Shown piece after piece: positions 7,495 to 16,488 of a DNA stretch of 64,000 nucleotides; within the stretch, counting starts at the first letter, position 1; every line of letters begins with the position of its first letter. Position numbers and translations under genes: made by a program. Source of the stretch: Candidatus Poribacteria bacterium (GTDB lineage Bacteria; Poribacteria; WGA-4E; WGA-3G). The notes under the pieces are model-generated. The model was not told where the DNA came from. It made no database searches and saw only the letters and a list, made by a program, of their open reading frames with translations. The DNA lies in the NCBI GenBank assembly GCA_003635195.1, contig PYIY01000145.1:1-64000 (forward strand), written 5' to 3'.

Positions 7495-10299
7495 ATGGCA
7501 TTAAGCCCATGGAGAGAGATTGTCACCCCACATCCCGACATTGCGACAGGCCGTTATCACCAAGCGGAATTCGCCGCCAACCTCGGTGAAGTTATCGCAG
7601 GTAAGGCCGATACGGAATACCAAGACCCGATAGAATTTTTCGCTCGAACCTACCTCACAGCAGGCATGCAACGACTGCTCGCTACCGCTGTTAAGCAGAT
7701 AACAGGTAAAGACGGGGAACCGATTGTCCAACTCAAAACCGCATTCGGTGGCGGAAAAACGCACAGCATGTTGGCGTTGTATCACCTGCTTCGTGGGGAA
7801 GCGGGTGTCACGCAGATGGAAGGCGCGGAACAGATTCTCAATGCCGCAGAAGTTACCGAACTCCCAACAGCTCGTTTCGCTGTAATCGTAGGAACAGCTC
7901 TCAATCCATCCCGCACGCAAAAAGTCCAAGGCATTACAACCCGAACACTTTGGGGAAACATTGCCGCGCAGCTCGGTGGACAGGATGGATATGCAATCAT
8001 AAAAACCGCTGACAAAAAGAGCGTTGCCCCCGGCGCAGATGACCTCACCACGCTCCTCAACGAATTCGGTCCCGCAATCATCCTTATAGATGAATTAGTC
8101 GCGTATACCCGTAACATATACGGGGTCGACGGCTTGCCAGCCGGTTCCTTTGACGCGAACCTAACCTTTGTACAGTCCTTGACAGAAGCAGTCAAAAATG
8201 CAGAACGGAGTCAACTGGTCGCCTCAATTCCCGAATCCGACATCGAAATCGGCGGTGAAGCAGGACAAGAAGCATTAGCACGCATTCAACACACTATAGG
8301 TAGGCTTGAAGGGATTTGGAGACCTGTTGATGCAGATGAAGGATTTGAAATTGTGCGGCGACGGTTATTCTCGCCTGTCAGAGATCAAACCGCTCACGAT
8401 GCAGTCTGCCGGGCGTTCACCCAGTTATACGACGAAAACCCTTCAGACTTCCCAGTTGAATGCCGTGATGCACCATATCTTGACCGGCTTCGGCGGGCGT
8501 ATCCGATCCACCCTGAACTATTTGACAGACTCTATGACGACTGGTCACCCCTCGAGAACTTCCAGAAAACTCGGGGTGTGCTGCGCTTTATGGCAGCCGT
8601 TATCCATCATCTCTGGATAAACGAAGATCGCGCGCCACTCATTCTGCCCAGTTCTATACCACTCGATTCACCGCATGTGCGAGAGGAACTCCTACGCTAC
8701 CTACCGGAAAGTTGGAACGCCGTTGTTGATAGAGACGTAGATGGTAATCGTTCCGAGCCACGCGCGATTGACGAAGCCAACACACGTTTCGGTGAAATCT
8801 CCGCAGCGCGACGCGTGGCACGTACAATCTTCATGGGAAGCGCACCACATGGGAGTGAGCAAGCCGTGCGCGGTCTTGAAGAGATGCGAATTCGCCTCGG
8901 AGTCGTGCAGCCCAATGAGCCTGTTGCCGTGTTCAATGATGCAACCAGACGTTTGACGGATCGACTCACACACCTCTACACCCGCGCCCAAAGGTACTGG
9001 TACGACACGCACCCTAACCTCCGCAGAACAATGGAAGATCGTGCCGCTAAGTTAGAACCAGAAGTCGTAGAAACTGAGATTGTCCACCGATTGCGCCAAC
9101 AGACACAAAGACGTGGGGATTTCAGAGCTATCCATCCTTGTCCAGCGTCAGCAGATGTGCCGGACGAATCCACAGCGCGGTTGGTAATCCTTCCACCGAC
9201 AACCGGACATCAAGCGAGAGCGCAAAATTCAGAAGCATTCACAACCGCAGCAAAAATTTTAAAGGAACGTGGCGACATCCCAAGAATTTATCGCAACATG
9301 CTCATCTTCGTCGCACCTGACACTAGAGAATGGGATTCGCTTCAACGCGAAACCCGGCGTTATCTTGCATGGGATTCAATTGCCCAAGAAGTTGACGCAC
9401 TAAACCTCGATACCAACCAGCGACGCGAAGCTACTCAGGGTAAAAAACAAAGCGATGACACTGTCGCGGGCCGACTCAACGATGCTTACTCTTGGCTCCT
9501 CATCCCGACACAAGAAGGAACAGACCCAATCGTGTGGGAAGCAACACGCATTCCGGGGTCGGATGACACTTCAGTTGCGAAGGCAGTGGCGAAAGTCCGA
9601 AACGACCAGCAGCTAATCACCAAATGGTCGCCCGTTTTGTTAAAGATGGAACTGGACAATTGGCTTTGGAAGGACGAAGACCATATCAGCCTCAAGCGCG
9701 TATGGGAGTGCCTTGCGACCTATCTATATCTGTCCCGCCTGCGTGATTCCGATGTCCTCCTTGAGACTGTTCGGGAAGGAATTAAAACACAAGCATTCGG
9801 ATACGCAAACAGTGTTAACGACACCGGACAGTATAACGGGTTACAATTCGACAGCATTGACGGTTCAATCTATCTTGAGGAGCCAAGCGTGTTGGTAAAA
9901 CCCGATGTCGCAGCGAAGCAGCTTGAAGCGGATGCAGCACAGCAATCAGGAGCGGAGCCTCCGCAGCCGGACGACGGGCTAAAAGAAGATGAAGAGTCTG
10001 ATGATGCGTCAGGAGAACAAACAGCAGGCCCGGGGACTGGAACTACGCCACCACAAGCAACGGCCCCCAAACGCTTCTATGGCACTGTCGACTTGGATCC
10101 AATACGTACAGGACGAGACGCGCAGCAAGTTATAGAGGAAGTCGTGCAGCACCTTACTGGTCTACCCGGCGCAAATGTTAAAATAACGATGGATATTGAA
10201 GCCAATGTTTCAGAAGGGGTCCCTGAAGACGTTGTTCGCACGGTAACAGAAAATTGTCGAACTCTACAGTTCACCACACAGGAGTTTGAGGAGGAATAG
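7495..10299 (+). CDS. DUF499-type AAA+ ATPase
   Basis: A large ATP-binding protein of the DUF499 family. Walker A is AFGGGKTHSM (residues 83-92), with the GGGKTH signature of this family. A Walker B-like IILIDELVAY follows near residue 195. The C-terminal ~70 residues form a small conserved module, preceded by a low-complexity acidic/Pro/Gly linker at about 825-865. Pfam DUF499 proteins occur beside DUF1156 methyltransferases, helicases or phospholipase-D nucleases in antiviral gene arrays. Here no helicase or PLD gene follows. The ribosome site is AGAGGGAAAA directly before ATG. Confidence 0.85.
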   Translation: MALSPWREIVTPHPDIATGRYHQAEFAANLGEVIAGKADTEYQDPIEFFARTYLTAGMQRLLATAVKQITGKDGEPIVQLKTAFGGGKTHSMLALYHLLRGEAGVTQMEGAEQILNAAEVTELPTARFAVIVGTALNPSRTQKVQGITTRTLWGNIAAQLGGQDGYAIIKTADKKSVAPGADDLTTLLNEFGPAIILIDELVAYTRNIYGVDGLPAGSFDANLTFVQSLTEAVKNAERSQLVASIPESDIEIGGEAGQEALARIQHTIGRLEGIWRPVDADEGFEIVRRRLFSPVRDQTAHDAVCRAFTQLYDENPSDFPVECRDAPYLDRLRRAYPIHPELFDRLYDDWSPLENFQKTRGVLRFMAAVIHHLWINEDRAPLILPSSIPLDSPHVREELLRYLPESWNAVVDRDVDGNRSEPRAIDEANTRFGEISAARRVARTIFMGSAPHGSEQAVRGLEEMRIRLGVVQPNEPVAVFNDATRRLTDRLTHLYTRAQRYWYDTHPNLRRTMEDRAAKLEPEVVETEIVHRLRQQTQRRGDFRAIHPCPASADVPDESTARLVILPPTTGHQARAQNSEAFTTAAKILKERGDIPRIYRNMLIFVAPDTREWDSLQRETRRYLAWDSIAQEVDALNLDTNQRREATQGKKQSDDTVAGRLNDAYSWLLIPTQEGTDPIVWEATRIPGSDDTSVAKAVAKVRNDQQLITKWSPVLLKMELDNWLWKDEDHISLKRVWECLATYLYLSRLRDSDVLLETVREGIKTQAFGYANSVNDTGQYNGLQFDSIDGSIYLEEPSVLVKPDVAAKQLEADAAQQSGAEPPQPDDGLKEDEESDDASGEQTAGPGTGTTPPQATAPKRFYGTVDLDPIRTGRDAQQVIEEVVQHLTGLPGANVKITMDIEANVSEGVPEDVVRTVTENCRTLQFTTQEFEEE

Positions 10300-10364
10300 A
10301 AAAATAATCGCTCTATAGCCGCGTAAGACGCATTCAACAACAATCACAACCTTATTAAACTTAC

Positions 10365-10402
10365 GCCCTGCACTGGTAGGTGCGGTTTGGTGGCGTACAC
10401 GC
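10365..10402 (+). repeat. Degenerate copy of the GGTAGGTGCGGTTT palindromic repeat
   Basis: CTGGTAGGTGCGGTTTGGTGG here resembles the better-preserved copies at 25016-25046 and 61995-62028. An arm pair CCAAATG/CATTTGG follows directly. It lies in the 276-base gap after the DUF499 gene, where I see no gene. Confidence 0.55.
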
Positions 10403-10575
10403 CCAAATGCGACGCGCATTATTGCGCCTCGGACATTTGGAAACCTCCTCTAAGTTTCAAAATCTCTGAAATGCGAATCTATTTTCAGATTTGGTATAAG
10501 TTCAATTAACACTTCTCTTTTTGGGTTTCATGTCTGGTGTTTTTTGAACTTAGATCCGAATAGGAGAAACAGAAA

Positions 10576-11328
10576 ATGGGTAAAACATTGCGTTTTGTAG
10601 AGGATCCAAAAGGATTTCTCCCTTCCACGGAGTTTAACACTGTTAGAGAAATTGTTGCGGCAATTGAGGCGAGTTGGCGCGATGAATCGACGCGTGGGGT
10701 CGTCGAATTAGATGGTATCACTGTTATCAAGGTTATGAGGCGTGGTGTGATCAAAACAAAGCGAGGGATACGATATGTGCTGGCAGGATATCCAACAGAA
10801 GATTTCTGGCAAGAAGCTTGGATCCCCCACAAAGACGCGCTCAAAGCAGTAGGCATACAACTCACAAAAGATAGATACGACGAGTGGTGTATCATTTGGT
10901 GGCGCACGTCAAATACTGATCACTTTCAAATCGAAACAGGAGAACGGGAGCGTGTCGGCAGACTTGTGCTTACAAGTTCGACCAATAAAGAAGAGATTGT
11001 TGTCATTTTCAAAGGCAAGAATGCTGTCACCGACGGCGATCCTGACACAATGTTTCAAATCTGCGCTGACGAACTTGGCGTTACGCCGTTAGCGATCGAA
11101 AAGAAACTCACTGAGATGGGCTTAACAGCCGAAGAATTCATCCAACAGTTAACCGAGGAAATAAGAGTAGGCTCTAATTACAATGTCTACATTTCGCGAA
11201 TCGGAGATGAGTATCACCGCCGCAGCTGCTCCGCATTGCCGGCAAAAAACAAGCGTCGGATATCCTTTGCCAAGGTCCAAGAGCGTTATATACCTTGTTC
11301 TGTTTGTAGACCACCGCGTTTAGATTGA
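10576..11328 (+). CDS. Unknown protein with C-terminal Ada-like Cys/His zinc motif
   Basis: The last ~40 residues read YISRIGDEYHRRSC...ISFAKVQERYIPCSVCRPP, an arrangement (H-x3-C ... C-x2-C) like the small Ada-type or nuclease-tail module with a YHxxxC ... YxPCxxCxP pattern. That module probably binds one metal ion and may contact DNA. The N-terminal 200 residues are not recognised. Good ribosome site (AATAGGAGAAACAG). It is a single gene between the DUF499 operon and a convergent DUF1828 gene, so defence involvement is possible but unproven. Confidence 0.6.
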   Translation: MGKTLRFVEDPKGFLPSTEFNTVREIVAAIEASWRDESTRGVVELDGITVIKVMRRGVIKTKRGIRYVLAGYPTEDFWQEAWIPHKDALKAVGIQLTKDRYDEWCIIWWRTSNTDHFQIETGERERVGRLVLTSSTNKEEIVVIFKGKNAVTDGDPDTMFQICADELGVTPLAIEKKLTEMGLTAEEFIQQLTEEIRVGSNYNVYISRIGDEYHRRSCSALPAKNKRRISFAKVQERYIPCSVCRPPRLD

Positions 11329-11363
11329 AAATGTTTGTTAAGGATTAATCTATCAGCAATAAT

Positions 11364-12146
11364 TTACGAAGGCAAAGAGATATTATTATCCAGATATTGT
11401 TTGATGTCTTCATCGCTTTTTTTAATGTCAATGAAACATTCATCAGACACATCTTGAAAACGGGTCAGCACTTTGCGACTTGTAGCCTTCTCATCCTTGA
11501 CAATTCCTACCGAACTGAAAGATAGACCCCACTCTTTGAATTGGTGCAGCGAGATTGTAGCATCACGCGTTTTATTATCATTAGCAAGAGCATACACAAA
11601 AAGAGGCTCCGGCATCCCATTAATTAGACAATCTACTTTATAGTTTCCTTGCGGATCACGATCTCTATCGTGCCATTCAAATGCCATACGTGTCTTGCTC
11701 ACTTTTTCATGCAAGAGTTCATGAAAATCCTCCATAAATGTGGATTGAACTCGTTCCCTTGACAAATATGACACGTCTGTTATCTTGAGAAGAGCTTGAA
11801 CGAAGTCGTATAGTGCTTCACCGTAATGCTCATCCGATACATCAAGTATTAATTCTCCACTGCGATCTTCAACTTCAAACATGGAGAGTGCTTTAGAGAT
11901 AAGTTTCCAGCGTGGACCACTATAAAGAAGTTTCTCATCAATATCGCAGGCAAGGTGCCTATAGGTATGCGATTCGTCGGAGAGCAGCCACCGTTCACCT
12001 TCTTTCTTCAGGACGATAACTAATTCATCACCATCCTCGAATTGGAAGGGCGTTAATACCCGGAAACGGTCTTTACCATCTGCTGAAAGACTTATCTGTG
12101 TTGAGACTTTATTCATAAAGTCATGTTGTATGTTATTGGCAGACAT
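11364..12146 (-). CDS. DUF1828/DUF1829 domain protein
   Basis: The first half (residues ~15-110: STQISLSADGKDRFRVLTPFQFEDGDELVIVL...WLLSDESHTYRHL) fits DUF1828, and the second half (~120-250, with VDCLINGMPEPLFVYALAN) fits DUF1829. The two domains usually occur together in prophage- and defence-associated proteins of unknown biochemistry. The second half has a nuclease-like VDCLI/strand pattern, but no clear catalytic set is visible. ATG 12146 is preceded by AGGGGGTG, a strong ribosome site. It converges on the 10576 gene and is separated from the next gene by a short inverted-repeat element. Confidence 0.72.
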   Translation of the reverse strand: MSANNIQHDFMNKVSTQISLSADGKDRFRVLTPFQFEDGDELVIVLKKEGERWLLSDESHTYRHLACDIDEKLLYSGPRWKLISKALSMFEVEDRSGELILDVSDEHYGEALYDFVQALLKITDVSYLSRERVQSTFMEDFHELLHEKVSKTRMAFEWHDRDRDPQGNYKVDCLINGMPEPLFVYALANDNKTRDATISLHQFKEWGLSFSSVGIVKDEKATSRKVLTRFQDVSDECFIDIKKSDEDIKQYLDNNISLPS

Positions 12147-12494
12147 TGCTTACACCCCCTAAAAAAGTCCCTGTTGCGACGATTCTACAAAATTTGCATC
12201 TTGGATTAAGCAGCGAAGGGCACCCTCGTAGCTGTTATAGCGATCCGTTGGTAGGGGTGTGTAAATATTTTGGCAGCGTTCCCTTATAGAGGCGGTTTTT
12301 ACCCCGACAGCCCCCTCGTCAATACACAAACCTCTCCTATCCCAAAAAGATAATGCCTTGACAAAAACTTTACACACCCGCATCGGCACTATGTTTGGGA
12401 AAAAGTAGCAACCTGGGTGTAAAATAGACAAAACCAACACACCCATGATCTATCCCTTAGAAAACTTCCAAACTACCACCAAAATAAAGTTCAT
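12147..12494. other. Intergenic stretch occupied by a MITE-like element
   Basis: This 348-base gap has no convincing gene. The minus-strand frame at 12159-12446 runs through the inverted-repeat element and has no family resemblance. The only structure is the 125-bp element at 12255-12379. Confidence 0.6.
12255..12379. mobile_element. Short terminal-inverted-repeat element (MITE-like), copy 1
   Basis: The left end is GGGTGTGTAAATATTTTGGC (12255-12274). The right end, read on the opposite strand, is GGGTGTGTAAAGTTTTTGTC, so about 16 of 20 positions match. There is no coding capacity in the 125 bp. The same two ends bracket 174 bp at 62885-63058, and one end recurs at 52347-52369. This fits a small non-autonomous element family mobilised by a transposase elsewhere; no target duplication could be fixed. 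Confidence 0.6.
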
Positions 12495-13844
12495 TCATTT
12501 GGATCCGCCAGCGTCTGACTGTCTCTCCTGGGTAATGATTGCTTGTGTTTTTCTGAATTCCTCTGCTGGAGGGACTCGAATAAACTGTGCCTCCACATTG
12601 TACTTGCGGACAATTTCCTCAACTTCCTCAAGACTCACATTGAAAAATTCCTTACGGCTGTTAATTCGATTGACGCTTCGCTTCTCAAGAAGTCCATGCA
12701 AATGATTTTCAAGGGCAGGTGCGTCCTCTGAATAAATCATTGCATGAATATCAAACCTAAATGGCACGGAAGCATCACCAAGTTCCCTCACCCTATCAGT
12801 AGGTTCAAGTCGGCGTGTCATTCCGATTTTATACACATTTTCACCAAACGAACCAATGTTAGAGATGATGTAAACGTGTCCAGACCGAGTCATCTGAGCG
12901 CGAGACATTGCTCGCTCTTTGTTGACCTGTGCTTCCAGAAGTAATTCATTGAGTCGTTGAATCTCTGTCTGCAATTTTTCCTGTCTTTTTCCTGTTGCTT
13001 GTTCGATTTCCTGACGTGCTTCATCCAGAGCCCTCTGGTAACGTTTTTCTTCCTTCTCGGCTTCTTGTTGCGCCTTCTCCAATTCGCGTTGTGCGCGCTG
13101 CTCCTCTCTGATTTGTTCGTTAATCCGACGCTGCTCCTCTTTCTCAAATTGGAGTTGTTCTTGATATTCATGGACAACCACAAGTTCATCTATCTTCAAA
13201 TTGAAATAAGATTCTTGTATTCTACAATGCTGTGGTTCTCCAAGCTTGTTAATAGCATCGTAGACTCTTGTCATTCGATCTACGATACGCCCGTAGTTAT
13301 TATAGCGCACCTTAGGGACTATTGAATCACATTCACCATTAAACGCACGTGCCATCAATTGAATTTGCCTATTGGTCATTTTCTTGCCATCGGTTCTACT
13401 ACCGTCAACAGTCCAATCAGTTGAGCAAATGATAGCGGTTTTCTCTCGAATCATTGTTTTCTGTTTTTTGCGGATCTGGTCAAGTCGATTTTTCAATTCG
13501 GTTGAGAATCCAAGATCGTATTTGGGCTGATATAACCCATAACTTTGTATATTCACCTCATCCTCAAGAGTACTCAGTTGTCGGTTTAAGGAGGCAAGTT
13601 TACCTTCAACTCTGGACTTCTCCTCTCGGATTTTATCTCGTTGTTGATATAATTGAGTTATCGCCGTATTAATTTCTTCCCTTTCTGCTTCAAGGGCAGC
13701 CTTCACCTTCATTTTTTCCGCTTCAACATCAAGGACCCCTTGAAACCGAGCCAGATTCCGCTTTTGCTTAATCGCTAACCACATCAAGTATATGACAAGA
13801 ATTAATAGTCCAATAGCCGTACTCACACTAATTTCAGTTAACAT
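12495..13844 (-). CDS. Membrane-anchored DUF4041 protein with GIY-YIG (T5orf172/MUG113) nuclease domain
   Basis: An N-terminal membrane segment (residues ~5-25, STAIGLLILVIYLMWLAI) is followed by a long coiled coil, a DUF4041 core (~100-220), a second charged coiled coil (~230-315) and a C-terminal GIY-YIG-like domain from residue 323 (HVYIISNIGSFGENVYKIGMT). DUF4041 plus this nuclease subtype is a known pairing in phage and defence proteins; membrane anchoring suggests action near the cell envelope. ATG 13844 is preferred because GTGAGGTG stands just upstream; the frame itself opens at 13880. 449 aa. It is the last gene of the left defence island. Confidence 0.82.
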   Translation of the reverse strand: MLTEISVSTAIGLLILVIYLMWLAIKQKRNLARFQGVLDVEAEKMKVKAALEAEREEINTAITQLYQQRDKIREEKSRVEGKLASLNRQLSTLEDEVNIQSYGLYQPKYDLGFSTELKNRLDQIRKKQKTMIREKTAIICSTDWTVDGSRTDGKKMTNRQIQLMARAFNGECDSIVPKVRYNNYGRIVDRMTRVYDAINKLGEPQHCRIQESYFNLKIDELVVVHEYQEQLQFEKEEQRRINEQIREEQRAQRELEKAQQEAEKEEKRYQRALDEARQEIEQATGKRQEKLQTEIQRLNELLLEAQVNKERAMSRAQMTRSGHVYIISNIGSFGENVYKIGMTRRLEPTDRVRELGDASVPFRFDIHAMIYSEDAPALENHLHGLLEKRSVNRINSRKEFFNVSLEEVEEIVRKYNVEAQFIRVPPAEEFRKTQAIITQERQSDAGGSK

Positions 13845-14102
13845 AAACACCTCACTATAGTTTGTCCGCAACAAAGACACCCAACAGGAAGTTAGTAAGT
13901 CCCTATCACGCGAAGTTTACATAGCAGCATAACACATAACACACGCAAAGTCAAGAAGATGAAAATTCACGGATATTTCGCCGCTACTTTTGAATTAGCA
14001 AACAATGACAGTCTCACAAACTTATAATCCTGAAAAATCCTCCAATCCAGTAAATCCTGATTCAGACAAATAGCACCCCGAACTAACAGAAAACCTCTTT
14101 AA

Positions 14103-14145
14103 AATCCGCGTAATCCGTGTCATCCGCGAAAATCCGTGATTCAGA
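14103..14145 (+). repeat. ATCCGCG/ATCCGTG interspersed repeat
   Basis: The motif AATCCGYG is reiterated here (AATCCGCG, AATCCGTG, CATCCGCG, AATCCGTG). Related tracts occur at 46396-46438 and inside the element at 62885-63058. This type of tract is widespread in intergenic DNA of several phyla; its function is unknown. Confidence 0.6.
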
Positions 14146-14314
14146 TAAGAAAATAAATTTGCATTCCTAAATCAAATATGTTATCATATAAATAGTTTAC
14201 AATATATAATGTAATGTAGAGACTGAAAAACAACTAAAAAACACAGAAGCAACCTACCGAATAAGACAATGTATAGATCACATAAATTAACGAACGTTAA
14301 CCGACAAAATTAGC

Positions 14315-14699
14315 ATTTCATGAACAACTTAAAAATAAAGCGCATCCATCAAACGCCACCAAGCCAATGATACACTACATTCGAGGCACTTCAGAGAGGC
14401 ACTAACAAAAATTAAAATTGCCCAATTGTTCACGAAAATCACGGAAATCCAAAATTCAACAACGCCATCAACCCATGTGCTAACTAAGTTTATACCCTTT
14501 ACAAAGGAGAAAAAAGAATCATGAACAATTTCATGAACATTTAATGAACACAGTGCCAAAGAATTCATCACGCACCGAATCGGTTACCGCCGCAAACGCA
14601 TGTATCCAGTGGATGCATCATCCATTACATCATGAACACGAAAATTGAACAAATCGCAAATGTTCATGAAATTCCGTGCCATGTTCACGAAATGTTCAT
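14315..14699. promoter_or_regulatory. Cluster of TGTTCAYGAAAT motifs (operator or iteron array)
   Basis: Full or near-full copies: 14315-14326 (ATTTCATGAACA), 14428-14439 (TGTTCACGAAAA), 14528-14540 (ATTTCATGAACAT), 14661-14672 (TGTTCATGAAAT), 14682-14693 (TGTTCACGAAAT). Half copies: near 14520, 14543, 14631 and 14694. Both orientations occur, in an AT-rich setting and with the last copies 80 bases before the gene at 14779. This fits binding sites for a DNA-binding protein, either regulatory or replication-related. Confidence 0.5.
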
Positions 14700-14778
14700 A
14701 ATTTACGCCTTAGAAACCCATTTTCCATATGTCTACAATAAATTAACAAATAGTTAACTTATATGTTTGGAGGAAACG

Positions 14779-15573
14779 ATGCTAAAACGAAAAGACCTCA
14801 AATTCAGACTCGCAGCTCGACACAAAGCATTCGCTGTCATCCAGTTTGCGCAATTCATGAAACCGACCGATGTCGTTACCGCTGTCATGGAACAATTTAA
14901 AACCGAACTCGCCGCCGACATAGAAAAACACGGCGAAGGCGAAATCCGACGCTACCTGTCACACAACTTCTGGACACTCAACCCCAAAAACGGGAAGATG
15001 CCCGAAAAATTCAAGGAACTCTTTGAGACACACAAACAGTTATACCTCAAAACCTACACCGATAGTTACCTCCGCCATCCCCGCAACGTCGTCAGAGAAC
15101 TTGATACGCTTTATGAAAAATGTACTGAACAACTTGAAAACGCCGATCCAGACAAAGCACGCCAACTCGTGCCGACAATGCTCAAAATCATCCAGACTAT
15201 AAGAAACACGATCGACACAATCCCATTCGACCAACTCGAAAATGAGGAGGAGGAGCTTGAAAAAGCACAGGTCGCAATGGTACTCAATTCGGAAATGGCA
15301 ATCCCTGATCCGCTTGAGGAGGAAGATGTACAAAAACTTAAAGAACTGCTTGATACAGACGCGCCTTTTGAAAAAATCCGAAACTTCATTGAATATCTCA
15401 GATGCAAAAATCACGACATTTTTTCGGTCATACCCGTGCGCGATAATGAAAAGGGAAAGCAATTATTCCTTAGAGGCAGACGCATCGAACTCATAGGATT
15501 TGGGCACCCAGAACCTGAAGAAAGACAACCCAATACCGCTGTAGTCGGTAGCATAACGGAGCACATCGATTAA
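14779..15573 (+). CDS. Unknown 264-aa protein with possible N-terminal helix-turn-helix
   Basis: I do not recognise the family with confidence. The N-terminal ~90 residues (AVIQFAQFMKPTDVVTAVME) resemble the small-terminase-like helix-turn-helix of DUF2280-type phage proteins, where a helix is followed by a P-[ST]-x-V-x-x-A/V pattern. The middle is acidic and helical (EEEELEKAQ). ATG 14779 follows GGAGG closely, so it beats the in-frame TTG at 14767. The motif cluster directly upstream suggests the gene may be autoregulated; that is inference. Confidence 0.6.
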   Translation: MLKRKDLKFRLAARHKAFAVIQFAQFMKPTDVVTAVMEQFKTELAADIEKHGEGEIRRYLSHNFWTLNPKNGKMPEKFKELFETHKQLYLKTYTDSYLRHPRNVVRELDTLYEKCTEQLENADPDKARQLVPTMLKIIQTIRNTIDTIPFDQLENEEEELEKAQVAMVLNSEMAIPDPLEEEDVQKLKELLDTDAPFEKIRNFIEYLRCKNHDIFSVIPVRDNEKGKQLFLRGRRIELIGFGHPEPEERQPNTAVVGSITEHID

Positions 15574-15591
15574 CGTGGATAAAATCAAACC

Positions 15592-16302
15592 ATGTCCAAA
15601 CGCGCAATCCTCACATACATCATCATTCCCACATTGCTAATTTCCGGGTTGATCATCGTCCTTCTTAACAATCCACAGGAATCCACTACCGAACTTGTGC
15701 TGGAATCACAACACATTGACTTCGGAACCCTCCCAGAATGGGAAGGCCCCGTCACACGATCCGTAACCCCACGAAATATAGGCAAAAACATACTCCGCAT
15801 TCAGCGGATTCACACAGGTTGCAGTTACGCAAAAATTACGGGACCTGAACAAATCCGACCCGGTGAAGCAGCAGCGTTCCACATAACCATCACCCCAGAA
15901 ATCCTACCTGCGGATCAGACTTCGGCAACCGCGATAATCTTCACCAATAGCCCCAAAACCCCAAGCGTCTCTTTGACAATCGTCGCGGCTGCCAAACGCT
16001 TTGCGACACTCAGCCCTGATGTCTGCGATTTTGGAAATATTCTCCCAGAAACAACGCATCAGAAGCAGCTGAAACTCTCTGTAAACGCACCACTCAACAC
16101 ATCGGCTATCCGACTCCTGCCATCAAACCATCCGAAATTGACATGGGAGATAACACCTAACCCGGACACAGACAACTTTTTTATCACAATTCAACTCGGA
16201 CCGCTGAAAAAGAGAGGGCAATTCGCAGCATTACTCACTGTAGCGTTTCCCAACGAACGAACATTGACACTTTCCGTCTACGGTTTCATCCAAAAAGACT
16301 AA
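15592..16302 (+). CDS. Membrane-anchored DUF1573-type protein
   Basis: An N-terminal membrane segment (residues 7-25, LTYIIIPTLLISGLIIVLL) is followed by two beta-rich repeats. The first is typical of DUF1573: HIDFGTLPEWEGPVTRSVTPRN, then LRIQRIHTGCSYAKI, then RPGEAAAFHITI. The second repeat (CDFGNILPET) lacks the TGCxC core. These ASH-like domains usually face the periplasm or lie on the cell surface; their role is structural or unknown. The start lies 18 bases after the preceding gene, suggesting an operon. The ribosome site is weak. Confidence 0.75.
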   Translation: MSKRAILTYIIIPTLLISGLIIVLLNNPQESTTELVLESQHIDFGTLPEWEGPVTRSVTPRNIGKNILRIQRIHTGCSYAKITGPEQIRPGEAAAFHITITPEILPADQTSATAIIFTNSPKTPSVSLTIVAAAKRFATLSPDVCDFGNILPETTHQKQLKLSVNAPLNTSAIRLLPSNHPKLTWEITPNPDTDNFFITIQLGPLKKRGQFAALLTVAFPNERTLTLSVYGFIQKD

Positions 16303-16338
16303 GCATTCCTCCTCCTGCAGGATTCTCACTGCGAAGCA

Positions 16339-16410
16339 CTTCAAGTCGCAACTCCTACCGACTGCTGATTGCTGATGGCTGACAGCCGACGGCTGATAGC
16401 CAACAGCCAA
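16339..16410 (+). repeat. CTGATGGCTGAYAGCC-type simple repeat tract
   Basis: Short units of the GCTGATGGCTGACAGC and GGCTGATAGCCAACAGCC type are tandem and partly self-complementary. Related tracts lie at 37252-37287 and 46221-46270, always between genes. They can fold into small hairpins; no function is established. Confidence 0.55.
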
Positions 16411-16418
16411 ATAAACAC

Positions 16419-16448
16419 TTGACAAAACCGTGTAAATTATAGTATCAT
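16419..16448 (+). promoter_or_regulatory. Candidate sigma-70 promoter of the 16489 gene
   Basis: A perfect TTGACA lies at 16419-16424, with TATCAT at 16443-16448 after an 18-base spacer; TAGTAT at 16440-16445 is an alternative with 15 bases. It lies 41 bases before the ATG. Consensus prediction only. Confidence 0.5.
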
Positions 16449-16488
16449 TAAATACACAAGCACCCGTTAAAAAGCAGAAGAATCCTTC

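Larger units (their letters stand above)
13845..14778. other. AT-rich 0.9-kb non-coding stretch
   Basis: There is no convincing gene on either strand. It contains an ATCCGCG/ATCCGTG repeat at 14103-14145, a very AT-rich block at ~14145-14330, and a cluster of TGTTCAYGAAAT motifs at 14315-14699 just before the gene at 14779. It separates the defence island from the genes that follow. Confidence 0.65.

Noticed and set aside
12159..12446. A 95-aa minus-strand gene
   Set aside because: It spans the 125-bp inverted-repeat element and has no protein family features.
1..13900. A complete integrative element with integrase and attachment sites
   Set aside because: No integrase, tRNA gene or long flanking direct repeat was found around the left island.
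15040..15462. Hydrophobic minus-strand frame opposite the 14779 gene
   Set aside because: Phe/Ser-rich shadow of an acidic, Glu/Lys-rich gene on the other strand.
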